DNA of 6,312 bases from Acidobacteriota bacterium (GTDB taxonomy: Bacteria > Acidobacteriota > Holophagae > Thermotomaculales > Thermotomaculaceae). The notes under the pieces were generated by a model that saw only the letters and a list, made by a program, of their open reading frames with translations, was not told where the DNA came from and ran no database searches. Location of the stretch: assembly GCA_015487755.1 (NCBI GenBank), contig WFPG01000178.1, positions 1 through 6,312 on the forward strand, given 5' to 3'. Both the position numbers and the translations under genes were made by a program. Positions 1 to 6,312 of this stretch are shown here, piece after piece. Position 1 is the first letter of the stretch, and each line of letters opens with the position of its first letter.

Positions 1-26
1 AATAAAAGCAAAACCTCAAGGTTTGC
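1..26 (-). terminator. Probable Rho-independent terminator of the pfkA-rmlA-rmlC transcript
   Basis: Read on the minus strand, an imperfect hairpin at 26-8 (GCAAACC, loop TTGA, GGTTTTGC with one bulged T) is followed at once by TTTTATT at 7-1. It begins about 33 bases past the rmlC stop codon. Hairpin plus U-run is the expected shape of an intrinsic terminator, although the stem is short, only moderately GC-rich and carries a bulge. The T-run touches the window edge, so its full length cannot be judged. Confidence 0.5.
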
Positions 27-30
27 CTGT

Positions 31-57
31 GGCCGAAATGTAATTTCGGCCTCTTTT
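31..57 (+). terminator. Perfect hairpin, possible terminator for a convergent gene to the left
   Basis: GGCCGAAAT (31-39) and ATTTCGGCC (43-51) form a perfect 9-bp stem around a 3-base loop GTA. On the plus strand the stem is followed by TCTTTT, which is terminator-like. On the minus strand it is followed by ACAGGC, with no T-run. The better reading is therefore a terminator for a plus-strand gene ending just left of the window. It could also act as a 3' stabilising hairpin for the rmlC mRNA, since it lies only about 8 bases past the rmlC stop. Confidence 0.5.
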
Positions 58-58
58 C

Positions 59-607
59 CTATTCAAAAAATTTTGCGTGTTTAAAATCGGGAAGGTTTAA
101 ATCTTTGCCTGAAACAAGAGGACTTTTTACCTTCCAATCTATGGATAACTCTTTTGTATCAAACCGTATCCCCGCTTCACACTCGGGACAATACTCATTT
201 GAAACAAAATACTCAACAACCGCAAATTCAGACAATACTGAAAAACCGTGGGCAAAACCTTCGGGAATATAAAACATATTCCCTTCTTTTTCGTTTAAAA
301 TAACACCCTTCCATTTACCGAAAAATTTAGAAGATTTTCTAACATCAACGGCAACATCAAAAATCTCCCCGACAACACACCTCACAAGTTTTGCCTGCGG
401 TTTTGGAGGCAATTGATAATGCAAACCCCTGATTACACCCTTTTTTGAGTAAGACATATTTAATTGGTTAAAATCAGCATCTATACCGTTTTCTTTAAAA
501 ACAGACTTTTTATAAACTTCTTGAAAAAAACCCCTGTCGTCTTCAAATCTATCAGGTGTAATCACAATCAACCCGGGAATTTCAAATCTTTCAAATTTAA
601 ATCCCAT
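59..607 (-). CDS. rmlC: dTDP-4-dehydrorhamnose 3,5-epimerase (RmlC)
   Basis: This cytosolic cupin-fold enzyme epimerises dTDP-4-keto-6-deoxy-D-glucose at C3 and C5 to dTDP-4-keto-L-rhamnose, the third step of dTDP-L-rhamnose synthesis. The 182-residue product has the usual family length. Visible family features are DRGFF at 24-28, RGLHYQ at 60-65 with the catalytic His63, the core stretch FDVAVDVR at 83-90, IPEGFAHGF at 114-122, Tyr133 at the position of the active-site tyrosine, GIRFD at 146-150, and the Asp169 of SGKD expected to pair with His63. The start is ATG at 607, one base after the rmlA stop. A clear Shine-Dalgarno (AGAGGA, 618-613) lies inside the end of rmlA with 5-base spacing, so the two genes are probably translationally coupled. 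A CxxC pair (Cys140, Cys143) sits in the YxPEC region and is unlikely to matter. No rmlB or rmlD is adjacent. The identification is secure; which final sugar it serves is inferred. Confidence 0.95.
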   Translation of the reverse strand: MGFKFERFEIPGLIVITPDRFEDDRGFFQEVYKKSVFKENGIDADFNQLNMSYSKKGVIRGLHYQLPPKPQAKLVRCVVGEIFDVAVDVRKSSKFFGKWKGVILNEKEGNMFYIPEGFAHGFSVLSEFAVVEYFVSNEYCPECEAGIRFDTKELSIDWKVKSPLVSGKDLNLPDFKHAKFFE

Positions 608-608
608 A

Positions 609-1478
609 TCAATCCTCTAACAAATTTAAAAGGTAATTTCCGTATCCGCTTTTCATTAAGGGTTTTGCAAGTTCAATTAATTGTTCTTTTGTAATCCACC
701 CGTTTCTATATGCAATCTCTTCTATGCAGGCTATCTTAATACTTTGTCTGTCTTCAATTGTTTTAATAAACATTGATGCTTCAAGCATAGACGAATGAGT
801 GCCTGTATCAAGCCAGGCATATCCTCTTCCCATTAGTTCAACATTTAATCTGCCTTTATCAAGGTAAGCCTTATTTACATCCGTTATTTCAAGTTCACCC
901 CTTGCGGAAGGTTTAAGTGATTTGGCAATTTCAACCACTTGATTATCGTAAAAATACAAACCGACAACAGCATAATTTGATTTAGGATTTTCAGGTTTTT
1001 CTTCAATTGAAATAACCTTTCCGTTTTTATCAAACTCTACAACACCGTACCTTTCAGGGTCGTTAACTTTATAACCGAAAACAGTTGCCCCATTTTCTCT
1101 TTCATTCGCCTTCTTTAACAATTCGGTAAAGCCGTGGCCGTAAAAAACATTGTCCCCTAATACAAGTGCAACACTATCCCTGCCTATAAAATCTTCTCCT
1201 ATTATAAAAGCCTCTGCAATGCCTTTAGGCTCAGGCTGAACTTTATATGATAAATTTAACCCGAATTTATTTCCGTCTCCGAACAACGATTTAAAACGGG
1301 GAGTATCTTCGGGAGTTGAAATAATTAAAATATCCCTTATACCTGCAAGCATTAAGGTTGAAAGAGGGTAATAGATTAAAGGTTTATCGTAAATAGGCAA
1401 CAACTGCTTGCAAACCGGAAGGGTTGCGGGATAAAGCCTTGTTCCGCTTCCTCCTGCTAAAACTATTCCTTTTCTCAT
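609..1478 (-). CDS. rmlA: Glucose-1-phosphate thymidylyltransferase (RmlA)
   Basis: The enzyme joins dTTP and glucose-1-phosphate to give dTDP-glucose and pyrophosphate, the first and usually feedback-inhibited step of the dTDP-rhamnose pathway in the cytosol. The 289 residues match the short RmlA class. Visible motifs are the nucleotide-binding signature [13 protein letters not shown] at 7-19, the [10 protein letters not shown] segment at 24-33 with a typically conserved lysine, LGDN at 107-110 with the metal-binding Asp109, IEEKP at 158-162, GELEITDVN at 194-202, and WLDTGTH at 222-228. The ATG at 1478 directly precedes the conserved core and has GGGAG (1490-1486) 7 bases upstream, within the pfkA 3' end. 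It lies 3 bases after the pfkA stop and 1 base before rmlC, so it sits in the middle of a tight operon. No truncation or missing key residue is seen. A closely related nucleotidylyltransferase for another sugar is possible but unlikely next to rmlC. Confidence 0.95.
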   Translation of the reverse strand: MRKGIVLAGGSGTRLYPATLPVCKQLLPIYDKPLIYYPLSTLMLAGIRDILIISTPEDTPRFKSLFGDGNKFGLNLSYKVQPEPKGIAEAFIIGEDFIGRDSVALVLGDNVFYGHGFTELLKKANERENGATVFGYKVNDPERYGVVEFDKNGKVISIEEKPENPKSNYAVVGLYFYDNQVVEIAKSLKPSARGELEITDVNKAYLDKGRLNVELMGRGYAWLDTGTHSSMLEASMFIKTIEDRQSIKIACIEEIAYRNGWITKEQLIELAKPLMKSGYGNYLLNLLED

Positions 1479-1481
1479 CTA

Positions 1482-2585
1482 TTATCTCCCGAAAGAAATT
1501 CCTATCGCTTCTGCGGCTTTAACAAGTTGTCCTTCAGGGTCAACCCTTTTTAAATCCTGTATTGCCTCTTTTATAGGGACAACCTCAATGTTAGGGGTTC
1601 TTAAGCAAACCATGTGGCCGAATTTTCCTTCTGCAAGGGCATCCACCGCCGCTACTCCGAACCTTGTAGCAAGAATTCTGTCATATGCAGTAGGTGAACC
1701 GCCCCTTTGTAAATGCCCCAACACCGTAACCCTTACATCCATTCCGGTAATCTTTTGAATCTGTTCTCCCACAACATAACCTATTCCCCCAAGCCTCGGT
1801 GCCTTGCCTTTAACATTCTTTTCCTGAAAAACCATTTCCCCGCCTTTAGGCTTTGCACCTTCGGCAACAACAACTATTGAAAATTTGCTTCCAAGCTTGT
1901 TTCTTCTAATTATCTTGCTGCACACCTTTTCAATGTCAAAGGGTATTTCAGGTATCAAAATCACATCCGCTCCGCCTGCTATCCCGCTTTCAAGGGCTAT
2001 CCAGCCTACATACCTTCCCATAACTTCAATAACTATAACCCTGTGATGGGATTGGGCAGTAGTATGAAGTTTATCAAGTGCTTCAGTTGCCGTTGTAATT
2101 GCCGTGTTAAAACCGAAAGTATAATCCGTTGCCTTTAAGTCGTTATCAATAGTTTTAGGTACTCCGACAAGTTTAACCCCTTTTTCTGCAAACTTATTTG
2201 CAATGCCGAGCGTACCGTCCCCCCCTATAACAACAAGAGCGTCTATTTCAAGTATGTTAAGGTATTCAATAACCTTGTCCGACATATCCTTTACAACTTC
2301 TTTCCCGTTTTCAACAACTACATACTCAAATGGATTGCCTTTGTTGGTTGTTCCTAAAATTGTACCGCCTAAAGGAAGTATCCCTCTAATGCCGTACTCG
2401 GTTAACTCTTTTAGTTCACTTCCTATAACAAGCCCTTCAAAACCGTCAGGGACACCGTAAACTCTCCAATTGTATTTCCTTATAGCCGATTTCACTACCC
2501 CTCTAATTACAGCATTTAACCCCGGGGCATCTCCCCCTCCGGTTAAAATAGCTATTTTTTTTATGTCAGAAACACAGGATGCCAT
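1482..2585 (-). CDS. pfkA: 6-phosphofructokinase, group III / mixed-substrate type
   Basis: This enzyme phosphorylates fructose 6-phosphate to fructose 1,6-bisphosphate, the committed step of glycolysis; PPi-dependent forms work reversibly. The 367-residue chain shows GGGDAPGLN at 16-24, the GGTILGTTNKGNP loop at 73-85, GGDGTL at 121-126, PKTIDND at 143-149 with Asp147 as the expected catalytic base, EVMGR at 187-191, PEIPFD at 212-217, AEGAKPKGG at 241-249 and GHLQRGGSPTAYDR at 290-303. Gly124 (E. coli position 104) is typical of ATP enzymes, which have Gly where PPi enzymes have Asp. Lys144 (E. coli 124) is typical of PPi-dependent and group III enzymes. The donor is therefore not certain, with ATP the better guess. 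About 8 residues precede the conserved core. The ATG at 2585 is chosen for the strong SD just upstream. The gene is the first of the pfkA-rmlA-rmlC cluster, 62 bases after tex. Confidence 0.93.
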   Translation of the reverse strand: MASCVSDIKKIAILTGGGDAPGLNAVIRGVVKSAIRKYNWRVYGVPDGFEGLVIGSELKELTEYGIRGILPLGGTILGTTNKGNPFEYVVVENGKEVVKDMSDKVIEYLNILEIDALVVIGGDGTLGIANKFAEKGVKLVGVPKTIDNDLKATDYTFGFNTAITTATEALDKLHTTAQSHHRVIVIEVMGRYVGWIALESGIAGGADVILIPEIPFDIEKVCSKIIRRNKLGSKFSIVVVAEGAKPKGGEMVFQEKNVKGKAPRLGGIGYVVGEQIQKITGMDVRVTVLGHLQRGGSPTAYDRILATRFGVAAVDALAEGKFGHMVCLRTPNIEVVPIKEAIQDLKRVDPEGQLVKAAEAIGISFGR

Positions 2586-2587
2586 AA

Positions 2588-2595
2588 CCCCTCCC
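2588..2595 (-). promoter_or_regulatory. Strong ribosome binding site for pfkA
   Basis: The minus strand reads GGGAGGGG just before TTATG. The GGAGG core (2594-2590) lies 4 bases from the ATG at 2585. This supports the ATG that adds a short non-conserved leader (MASCVSD) ahead of the phosphofructokinase core. Confidence 0.7.
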
Positions 2596-2615
2596 GCAAA
2601 TTAATTGCTTCCTAT

Positions 2616-2643
2616 AATTTAAACATATTTTTAATTATTGCAA
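2616..2643 (-). promoter_or_regulatory. Weak candidate promoter upstream of pfkA
   Basis: In the 62-base AT-rich gap after tex, the minus strand has TTGCAA (2643-2638) and TAAATT (2621-2616) separated by 16 bases, each matching 4 of 6 sigma-70-type consensus positions. An alternative reading of the same site is an extended -10, TG-T-TTAAAT (2625-2617). No terminator hairpin is seen after tex, so pfkA may also be reached by read-through. AT-rich sequence yields such matches by chance, so this is tentative. Confidence 0.2.
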
Positions 2644-2647
2644 CATG

Positions 2648-4888
2648 TTAATTTTTCCCAAATTTTTGCAGCAATTTGTTCACCAATTCTTCCTTTTTAT
2701 TAACCTTGTTTAAAGAACGATTACTTCTGCTTTTTTTCTCTTTTTTAGGCGGTGTCACCAATGCTTTTATACTTAATCCTATTCTGTTTAAATCTTTGTC
2801 AACGCTTAAAACCTTAACCTTTACCTTTTCACCTACAGATATAAAATCTTCAGGGTTTTCAACAAAGTTATGGGAGAGTTCGCTTATATGCACAAGTCCG
2901 TCCTGGTGCACGCCTATATCAACAAAAGCCCCAAACCTCGTAACATTGGTAACAACTCCGTTTAGCACCATACCTTCTGTTAAATCGTCTATTGTTTCAA
3001 CCCCTTCAGCAAAGTCAAATAATTCAAAACTTTCCCTCGGGTCTCTTCCCGGGTTTAACAACTCGGCGACTATGTCTTTCAAGGTAAATTCTCCGAATTC
3101 ATCTGTTTCAAAAGCCTTTAAATCAAGTGAATTAACCGCTTTACTGTTTCCGATTAAATCCTCAACCTTTAATCCCAGAGAGTCTGCCATTTTCTCAACA
3201 ATAAAGTATGATTCAGGGTGAATGCCTGTTGAATCAAGAACATTTTTCCCGTCTCTAATCCTTAAAAAACCTGCACATTGCTCAAAGGTTTTATTCCCCA
3301 TACCGTTAACCTTTAAGAGTTCTTTTCTGTCTCCAAACTTACCGTTTTCATCTCTGTAAGCAACTATATTCTTTGCAACCCTTTCACTTATTCCCGAAAC
3401 ATATTTAAGCAAGTGGTAAGAGGCTGTGTTTAAATCAACCCCTACCCTGTTGACCACCGAAACCACAACATTATCCAATTTTTTCTTTAATAAACTTTGA
3501 TTTACATCGTGTTGATACTGCCCTACCCCTATTGATTTCGGGTCAATTTTTACAAGTTCCGACAACGGGTCTTGAAACCTTCTTCCTATTGAAACAGCGC
3601 CTCTTACCGTAACATCATAATCAGGAAATTCCTCAATAGCCGCTTTTGAAGCTGAATAAACCGAAGCTCCAGATTCATTAACAACGGTAACAATAATATT
3701 TTCAGGGACAACAGATTTAAAAAAACTTTTCGTCTCCCTTGAAGCGGTTCCGTTGCCTATTGCAACCGCCTTTATTCCGTACTTTTCAATTAAATTCAAC
3801 ACTGTGTCCTTTGCCTCTTCAACCTTTTCGTGAGGCTTTGTAGGATAAATGGTTGTGTTTTCAAGAAGTTTTCCAGTTTCATCAAGAGCCACCACTTTGC
3901 AACCTGTCCTATATCCCGGGTCAACCCCAAGAACAGGCATAGTGCCTGCGGGAGGCATTAAAAGAAGGTTTTCAAGGTTTTTAGCAAAAACATTTATAGC
4001 CTCTAAATCCGCGTTTTTCTTCATCTCCATTCTAATTTCAAGTTCAATTGAGGGGAAAACAAGCCTCTTCAGGGCATCGTACAAAACCTTTTTTAAAAAC
4101 TCAAAGTATTTATGTTCTTTTAAAAAAAACAAAGAATAGGTATCTTCAAAGGCTTTGTCAATATCAATTTCAATCTTTGAGCGCAAAACCTTTTCTTTCT
4201 CACCCCTTCTTATTGCAAGAATCCTATGAGAGGGCATTTTTGATACAGGCTCTTCATAAGAGTAATACATTTCATATTTTGTTCTCTTTTCTTCAAAATC
4301 CTTTGTTACCGAAACCTTTACAACTCCCTCTTTTTGAAACCTTTCTCTAACCCTTCTTCTTAATTCCCCATCTTCACTGAATCTCTCGGCAAGTATATAG
4401 CCTGCATATTCAAGTGCTTTGTCGGAATTTTCAACCCCTTTTTCCCGGTTTATGTATTTTTCCGCAAGAGATAATAAGTTTTCACCTTTCCCTTCAAAAA
4501 TCTCGTTTGCTAAAGGCTCCAATCCCATCTCCTTGCCTATGGTTGCCTTTGTCCTTCTTTTAGGCTTAAAGGGAAGGTAAATATCTTCCAACTCGGTTTT
4601 GGAAAAGGTATTCTCAATTTTCCTTTTTAACTCATCGGTTAATTTACCCTGCTCTTCAATAGTCTTTAATACAGTTTTTTTCCTATCATTTAATTCATTT
4701 AAATAATCAAAGTATTCCTTTATATTCAATATTTGGGTTTCGTCAAGGTTCCCAGTCCTCTCTTTCCTATACCTTGCAATAAAAGGAACGGTGTTTCCTT
4801 CTTCAAGCAATTCGATTACCGACTTGATTTGATTTTGAGAAATTCCTAATTTTTCCGAAACAAATGACAATTCAGCCGACTTTAACAT
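2648..4888 (-). CDS. tex: Tex transcription accessory protein, S1 RNA-binding domain
   Basis: Tex is a conserved bacterial nucleic-acid-binding protein related to eukaryotic Spt6, implicated in transcription and RNA metabolism in the cytosol. Its exact biochemical role is unsettled. The 746 residues are a normal full length. In order they show the helical Tex N-terminal domain, with VPFIARYRKERTG at 34-46 and IYLPFKPKRRTKA at 103-115; a YqgF/RNase H-like domain from about 317, with VLGVDPGYRTGCK at 319-331, IGNGTASRET at 377-386 and NESGASVYSAS at 404-414; then FQDPLSELVKIDPKSIGVGQYQHD at 438-461; helix-hairpin-helix elements at about 479-545; and an S1 domain at about 637-708 with FGAFVDIGVHQDGLVHISEL at 652-671. 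A lysine-rich tail (713-746) follows and may add non-specific RNA or DNA affinity. The ATG at 4888 is supported by AAGGAG (4899-4894) 5 bases upstream. It stands alone between the permease pair and the pfkA cluster and shows no breaks. Confidence 0.95.
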   Translation of the reverse strand: MLKSAELSFVSEKLGISQNQIKSVIELLEEGNTVPFIARYRKERTGNLDETQILNIKEYFDYLNELNDRKKTVLKTIEEQGKLTDELKRKIENTFSKTELEDIYLPFKPKRRTKATIGKEMGLEPLANEIFEGKGENLLSLAEKYINREKGVENSDKALEYAGYILAERFSEDGELRRRVRERFQKEGVVKVSVTKDFEEKRTKYEMYYSYEEPVSKMPSHRILAIRRGEKEKVLRSKIEIDIDKAFEDTYSLFFLKEHKYFEFLKKVLYDALKRLVFPSIELEIRMEMKKNADLEAINVFAKNLENLLLMPPAGTMPVLGVDPGYRTGCKVVALDETGKLLENTTIYPTKPHEKVEEAKDTVLNLIEKYGIKAVAIGNGTASRETKSFFKSVVPENIIVTVVNESGASVYSASKAAIEEFPDYDVTVRGAVSIGRRFQDPLSELVKIDPKSIGVGQYQHDVNQSLLKKKLDNVVVSVVNRVGVDLNTASYHLLKYVSGISERVAKNIVAYRDENGKFGDRKELLKVNGMGNKTFEQCAGFLRIRDGKNVLDSTGIHPESYFIVEKMADSLGLKVEDLIGNSKAVNSLDLKAFETDEFGEFTLKDIVAELLNPGRDPRESFELFDFAEGVETIDDLTEGMVLNGVVTNVTRFGAFVDIGVHQDGLVHISELSHNFVENPEDFISVGEKVKVKVLSVDKDLNRIGLSIKALVTPPKKEKKSRSNRSLNKVNKKEELVNKLLQKFGKN

Positions 4889-4924
4889 AAAAACTCCTTA
4901 ATTTTTTTATTACGCCGGTTGGTT

Positions 4925-4933
4925 ATTTTACCA
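4925..4933 (-). promoter_or_regulatory. Candidate extended -10 promoter for tex
   Basis: The minus strand reads TGG TAAAAT, a full extended -10 TGn element followed by a -10 hexamer matching 5 of 6 consensus bases. The best-placed -35 region (TTTTAA, 17 bases upstream, inside the end of the permease gene) is poor, which is tolerable for extended -10 promoters. Transcription would begin near 4918, giving a 5' leader of about 30 bases before the tex ATG at 4888. No terminator hairpin is seen between the permease gene and this site. Confidence 0.4.
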
Positions 4934-4947
4934 TTAAGTTTAACGAA

Positions 4948-5784
4948 TTAAAATCTTGAAAATTTCGTCTTAAAATGCTCCCCTATAATATCGAGGCTTA
5001 AAACAGTAAAAAACAAAAGTACGGAAGGGGGTATATATATCCAGGGTGCGATTCCCAAATATGAAAAACCGTCATAAATCATCTGTCCCCAGCTCGGTTC
5101 AGGCGGCTTTACCCCCAATCCAAGAAAACTTAAAGATGACTCGGCAACAAGCATACCCGAAAAACCGAATATAGCAATGGGTAAAAGAGGAGGCAAAATA
5201 TAAGGAAAAAAATGCTTTCTAAAAAGGTATCGGTAAGTAGCTCCGTTTGCCTTTGCATACTCTAAAAAGGGAGTGTTTTTCAATTTTAGCACCTCACCCC
5301 TTACAAGCCTTGCTATAAAAAGCCAACCTAACAAACCTAAAACAACCGCAAATATAAATAAATTTTCACCAATAATAGGAGAAAACAGAATAAGAATAAA
5401 CATCAAAGGCAATGAGTAAAAGAGTTCAAAAACCCTGCTAAACACAAAATCAAACCATCCTCCGAGGTAACCTGACATTCCCCCTAAAAATGCTCCAAAG
5501 ATAAGGGAAACTATTGTTGCTACAAAACTTACAAAAAAAGAGTTCGCAGTCCCTTTAATCAGCCTTGCCAATATATCCCTTCCCACATCGTCTGTGCCTA
5601 ACACATGCTTTGCCGAAGGAGAACTTAAAAAGGATGTTTTATCAATTTGATAAGGCGTGTATTTATAAAGCCTTCGCGTATTATCGGCATAAACTCCGTT
5701 TCCGACTAAAACACCGGACAAAACCGAAACAATAACCAGAATTAAAATATAGAATGCCGCCAAATACTCAATTGCTTTTTTCAT
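4948..5784 (-). CDS. ABC transporter permease, DppC/OppC family (peptide/nickel type)
   Basis: This is one of two inner-membrane permeases of an ABC importer of the dipeptide/oligopeptide/nickel class. The 278 residues are a normal length. TM1 lies at about 5-26, followed by an extracytoplasmic stretch and the OppC hallmark HVLGTDDVGRDILARL at 60-75. Further hydrophobic segments lie at about 82-104, 115-137, 141-160, 198-216 and 247-266. The cytoplasmic EAA loop that contacts the ATPase is EYAKANGATYRYLFRKHFFP at 175-194 with the conserved Gly181. A typical family stretch, SSLSFLGLGVKPPEPSWG, follows at 216-233. The gene begins 17 bases inside the preceding permease gene, so the two are translationally coupled. 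The SD is AGGTGAGG (5795-5788) overlapping the upstream gene's end. Family membership is sure. The substrate (peptide, metal chelate or oligosaccharide) cannot be told because the binding protein is outside the window. Confidence 0.92.
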   Translation of the reverse strand: MKKAIEYLAAFYILILVIVSVLSGVLVGNGVYADNTRRLYKYTPYQIDKTSFLSSPSAKHVLGTDDVGRDILARLIKGTANSFFVSFVATIVSLIFGAFLGGMSGYLGGWFDFVFSRVFELFYSLPLMFILILFSPIIGENLFIFAVVLGLLGWLFIARLVRGEVLKLKNTPFLEYAKANGATYRYLFRKHFFPYILPPLLPIAIFGFSGMLVAESSLSFLGLGVKPPEPSWGQMIYDGFSYLGIAPWIYIPPSVLLFFTVLSLDIIGEHFKTKFSRF

Positions 5785-6312
5785 TTACCTCACCTACTTT
5801 GAAAACCTCATAGAGCAAATCTGTCAGAAAAATACTGAAATAAACCACAACCACATTTATAAAACTTACCGCTATTAACAAAGGAAAATCCCTATACCTT
5901 ATAGCAGTAAACAACACTTTCCCTATACCGGGATATCCGAATATGGTTTCAATAATAATAGAACCGCCTACAAGCCCGGGGATTATAAAAGTGAAAAGGG
6001 ATATAAAGGGATAAACTGCATTTTTTAGTACATGCTTTACTTTGTTCAAAAAAGTATCAACCCCTCTTACTTTTAAAGCAACAATATGTGAATATTCAAG
6101 AATGCCTACAATTGAATTCTTAGTAAACCTTGCAAGAAATATAATAGATGCAAGGCTTAAACTCATTGCAGGTAAAAAAAGGTGTTTTACATAATCCAGA
6201 AACCTTCCCAGAGAGGTGAGGCTTTCGTGATTTAAAGACACCAACCCTGAAGAAGGAAACATGTTTAATTTTATGGAAAAAATTAAAATCAGGAATATGG
6301 CTAATATAAAAT
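5768..6312 (-). CDS. ABC transporter permease, DppB/OppB family, 5'-truncated by the window edge
   Basis: This is the partner inner-membrane permease of the DppC-like protein; together they would form the translocation pore. Only the C-terminal 180 residues are visible. The frame stays open to the last base of the window: upstream of the ATG at 6262 come 16 codons reading FILAIFLILIFSIKLN. These match the usual family segment before FPSSG, so that Met is internal and the true start lies beyond 6312. Family proteins are usually just over 300 residues, so roughly 120-150 residues are missing. Visible features are FPSSG just after the internal Met, the LPAMSLSLA helix, an EAA-like loop at about 6097-6010 (EYSHIVALKVRGVD) that keeps the key Gly but departs from the usual ARAKG wording, the ETIFGYPGIG signature and RDFP. 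The C-terminus reads TDLLYEVFKVGEV and lacks the common DPR ending. The gene ends 17 bases inside the next permease gene. Confidence 0.9.
   Translation of the reverse strand, partial: FILAIFLILIFSIKLNMFPSSGLVSLNHESLTSLGRFLDYVKHLFLPAMSLSLASIIFLARFTKNSIVGILEYSHIVALKVRGVDTFLNKVKHVLKNAVYPFISLFTFIIPGLVGGSIIIETIFGYPGIGKVLFTAIRYRDFPLLIAVSFINVVVVYFSIFLTDLLYEVFKVGEVNEKSN
5787..5795 (-). promoter_or_regulatory. Ribosome binding site of the DppC-like gene inside the DppB-like gene
   Basis: The minus strand reads AGGTGAGGT just before AAATG. The first AGGTG lies 6 bases from the ATG at 5784, and the second GAGGT is too close at 2 bases. The site lies within the last codons of the upstream permease gene, supporting coupled translation across the 17-base overlap. 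Confidence 0.55.

Noticed and set aside
179..190. CxxC pair (Cys140, Cys143) in RmlC as a possible metal site
   Set aside because: Only two cysteines are close together, and the PEC part is, as far as I know, common variation in this loop of the family. There is no second ligand pair to make a metal site.
464..694. Plus-strand open frame spanning the rmlC/rmlA junction
   Set aside because: It is antisense to two clearly conserved genes, and its composition looks like a reverse-complement shadow.
2203..2460. Plus-strand open frame opposite pfkA
   Set aside because: Its Ser/Pro/Thr-rich translation is antisense to the conserved PFK core, and it has no protein family features.
2613..2618. Perfect TATAAT on the plus strand in the tex-pfkA gap
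   Set aside because: No -35-like hexamer lies 16-18 bases upstream, and transcription would run antisense into tex with no gene to serve. It is likely a chance match in AT-rich DNA.
2586..2647. Riboswitch or small RNA in the largest intergenic gap
   Set aside because: The gap is 62 bases, very AT-rich, and has no stable stem or recognisable aptamer features.
2676..3221. A 181-codon open frame on the plus strand, antisense to the 3' end of tex
   Set aside because: It lies wholly opposite a well-conserved tex reading frame, is a low-complexity Ser/Thr/Phe-rich translation with no recognisable domain, and is typical of antisense shadow frames.
3849..4350. Two overlapping plus-strand open frames (3849-4139 and 4048-4350) opposite tex
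   Set aside because: They overlap each other in different frames, have no recognisable protein features, and lie inside a conserved coding region on the other strand.

Overview
The window is an ordinary, densely coded piece of an AT-rich bacterial chromosome. All six supported genes lie on the minus strand, so transcription runs from base 6312 towards base 1. SD-type ribosome binding sites, bacterial gene families (Tex, RmlA/RmlC, PfkA, Dpp/Opp-type permeases) and frequent AGG/AGA arginine codons fit an AT-rich, possibly anaerobic or thermophilic bacterium. The sequence does not settle the phylum. No mobile elements, CRISPR arrays, tRNA or rRNA genes, or long non-coding stretches are visible. 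The longest intergenic gap is 62 bases.

Layout in transcription order. (1) Bases 6312-4948 hold two overlapping inner-membrane permease genes of a peptide/nickel-type (DppB/DppC family) ABC importer. The first gene runs off the window, so its N-terminus is missing. The binding protein and ATPases are not in the window. (2) After a 59-base AT-rich gap with a plausible extended -10 promoter comes tex (4888-2648), encoding a full-length Tex RNA-binding transcription accessory protein with a C-terminal S1 domain. (3) After a 62-base gap comes a tight three-gene cluster. It holds pfkA (2585-1482), a group III-type 6-phosphofructokinase with a mixed ATP/PPi signature; rmlA (1478-609), glucose-1-phosphate thymidylyltransferase; and rmlC (607-59), dTDP-4-dehydrorhamnose 3,5-epimerase. 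The gaps are 3 and 1 bases, so co-transcription and translational coupling are very likely. (4) Bases 1-58 hold two hairpins. One is followed by a T-run on the minus strand and suits the end of the rmlC transcript. The other is followed by a T-rich stretch on the plus strand and suits a convergent gene to the left.

How the genes work together: pfkA commits hexose phosphate to glycolysis, whereas rmlA diverts glucose-1-phosphate into dTDP-sugars and rmlC carries out the third step towards dTDP-L-rhamnose for surface polysaccharide. Steps two and four (rmlB, rmlD) are absent here and, given the apparent terminator after rmlC, must be encoded elsewhere if the pathway is complete. The permeases and tex look like independent neighbours. 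I found no convincing previously undescribed system. The points most worth a check are the PFK phosphoryl-donor signature and the split rml pathway coupled to pfkA.
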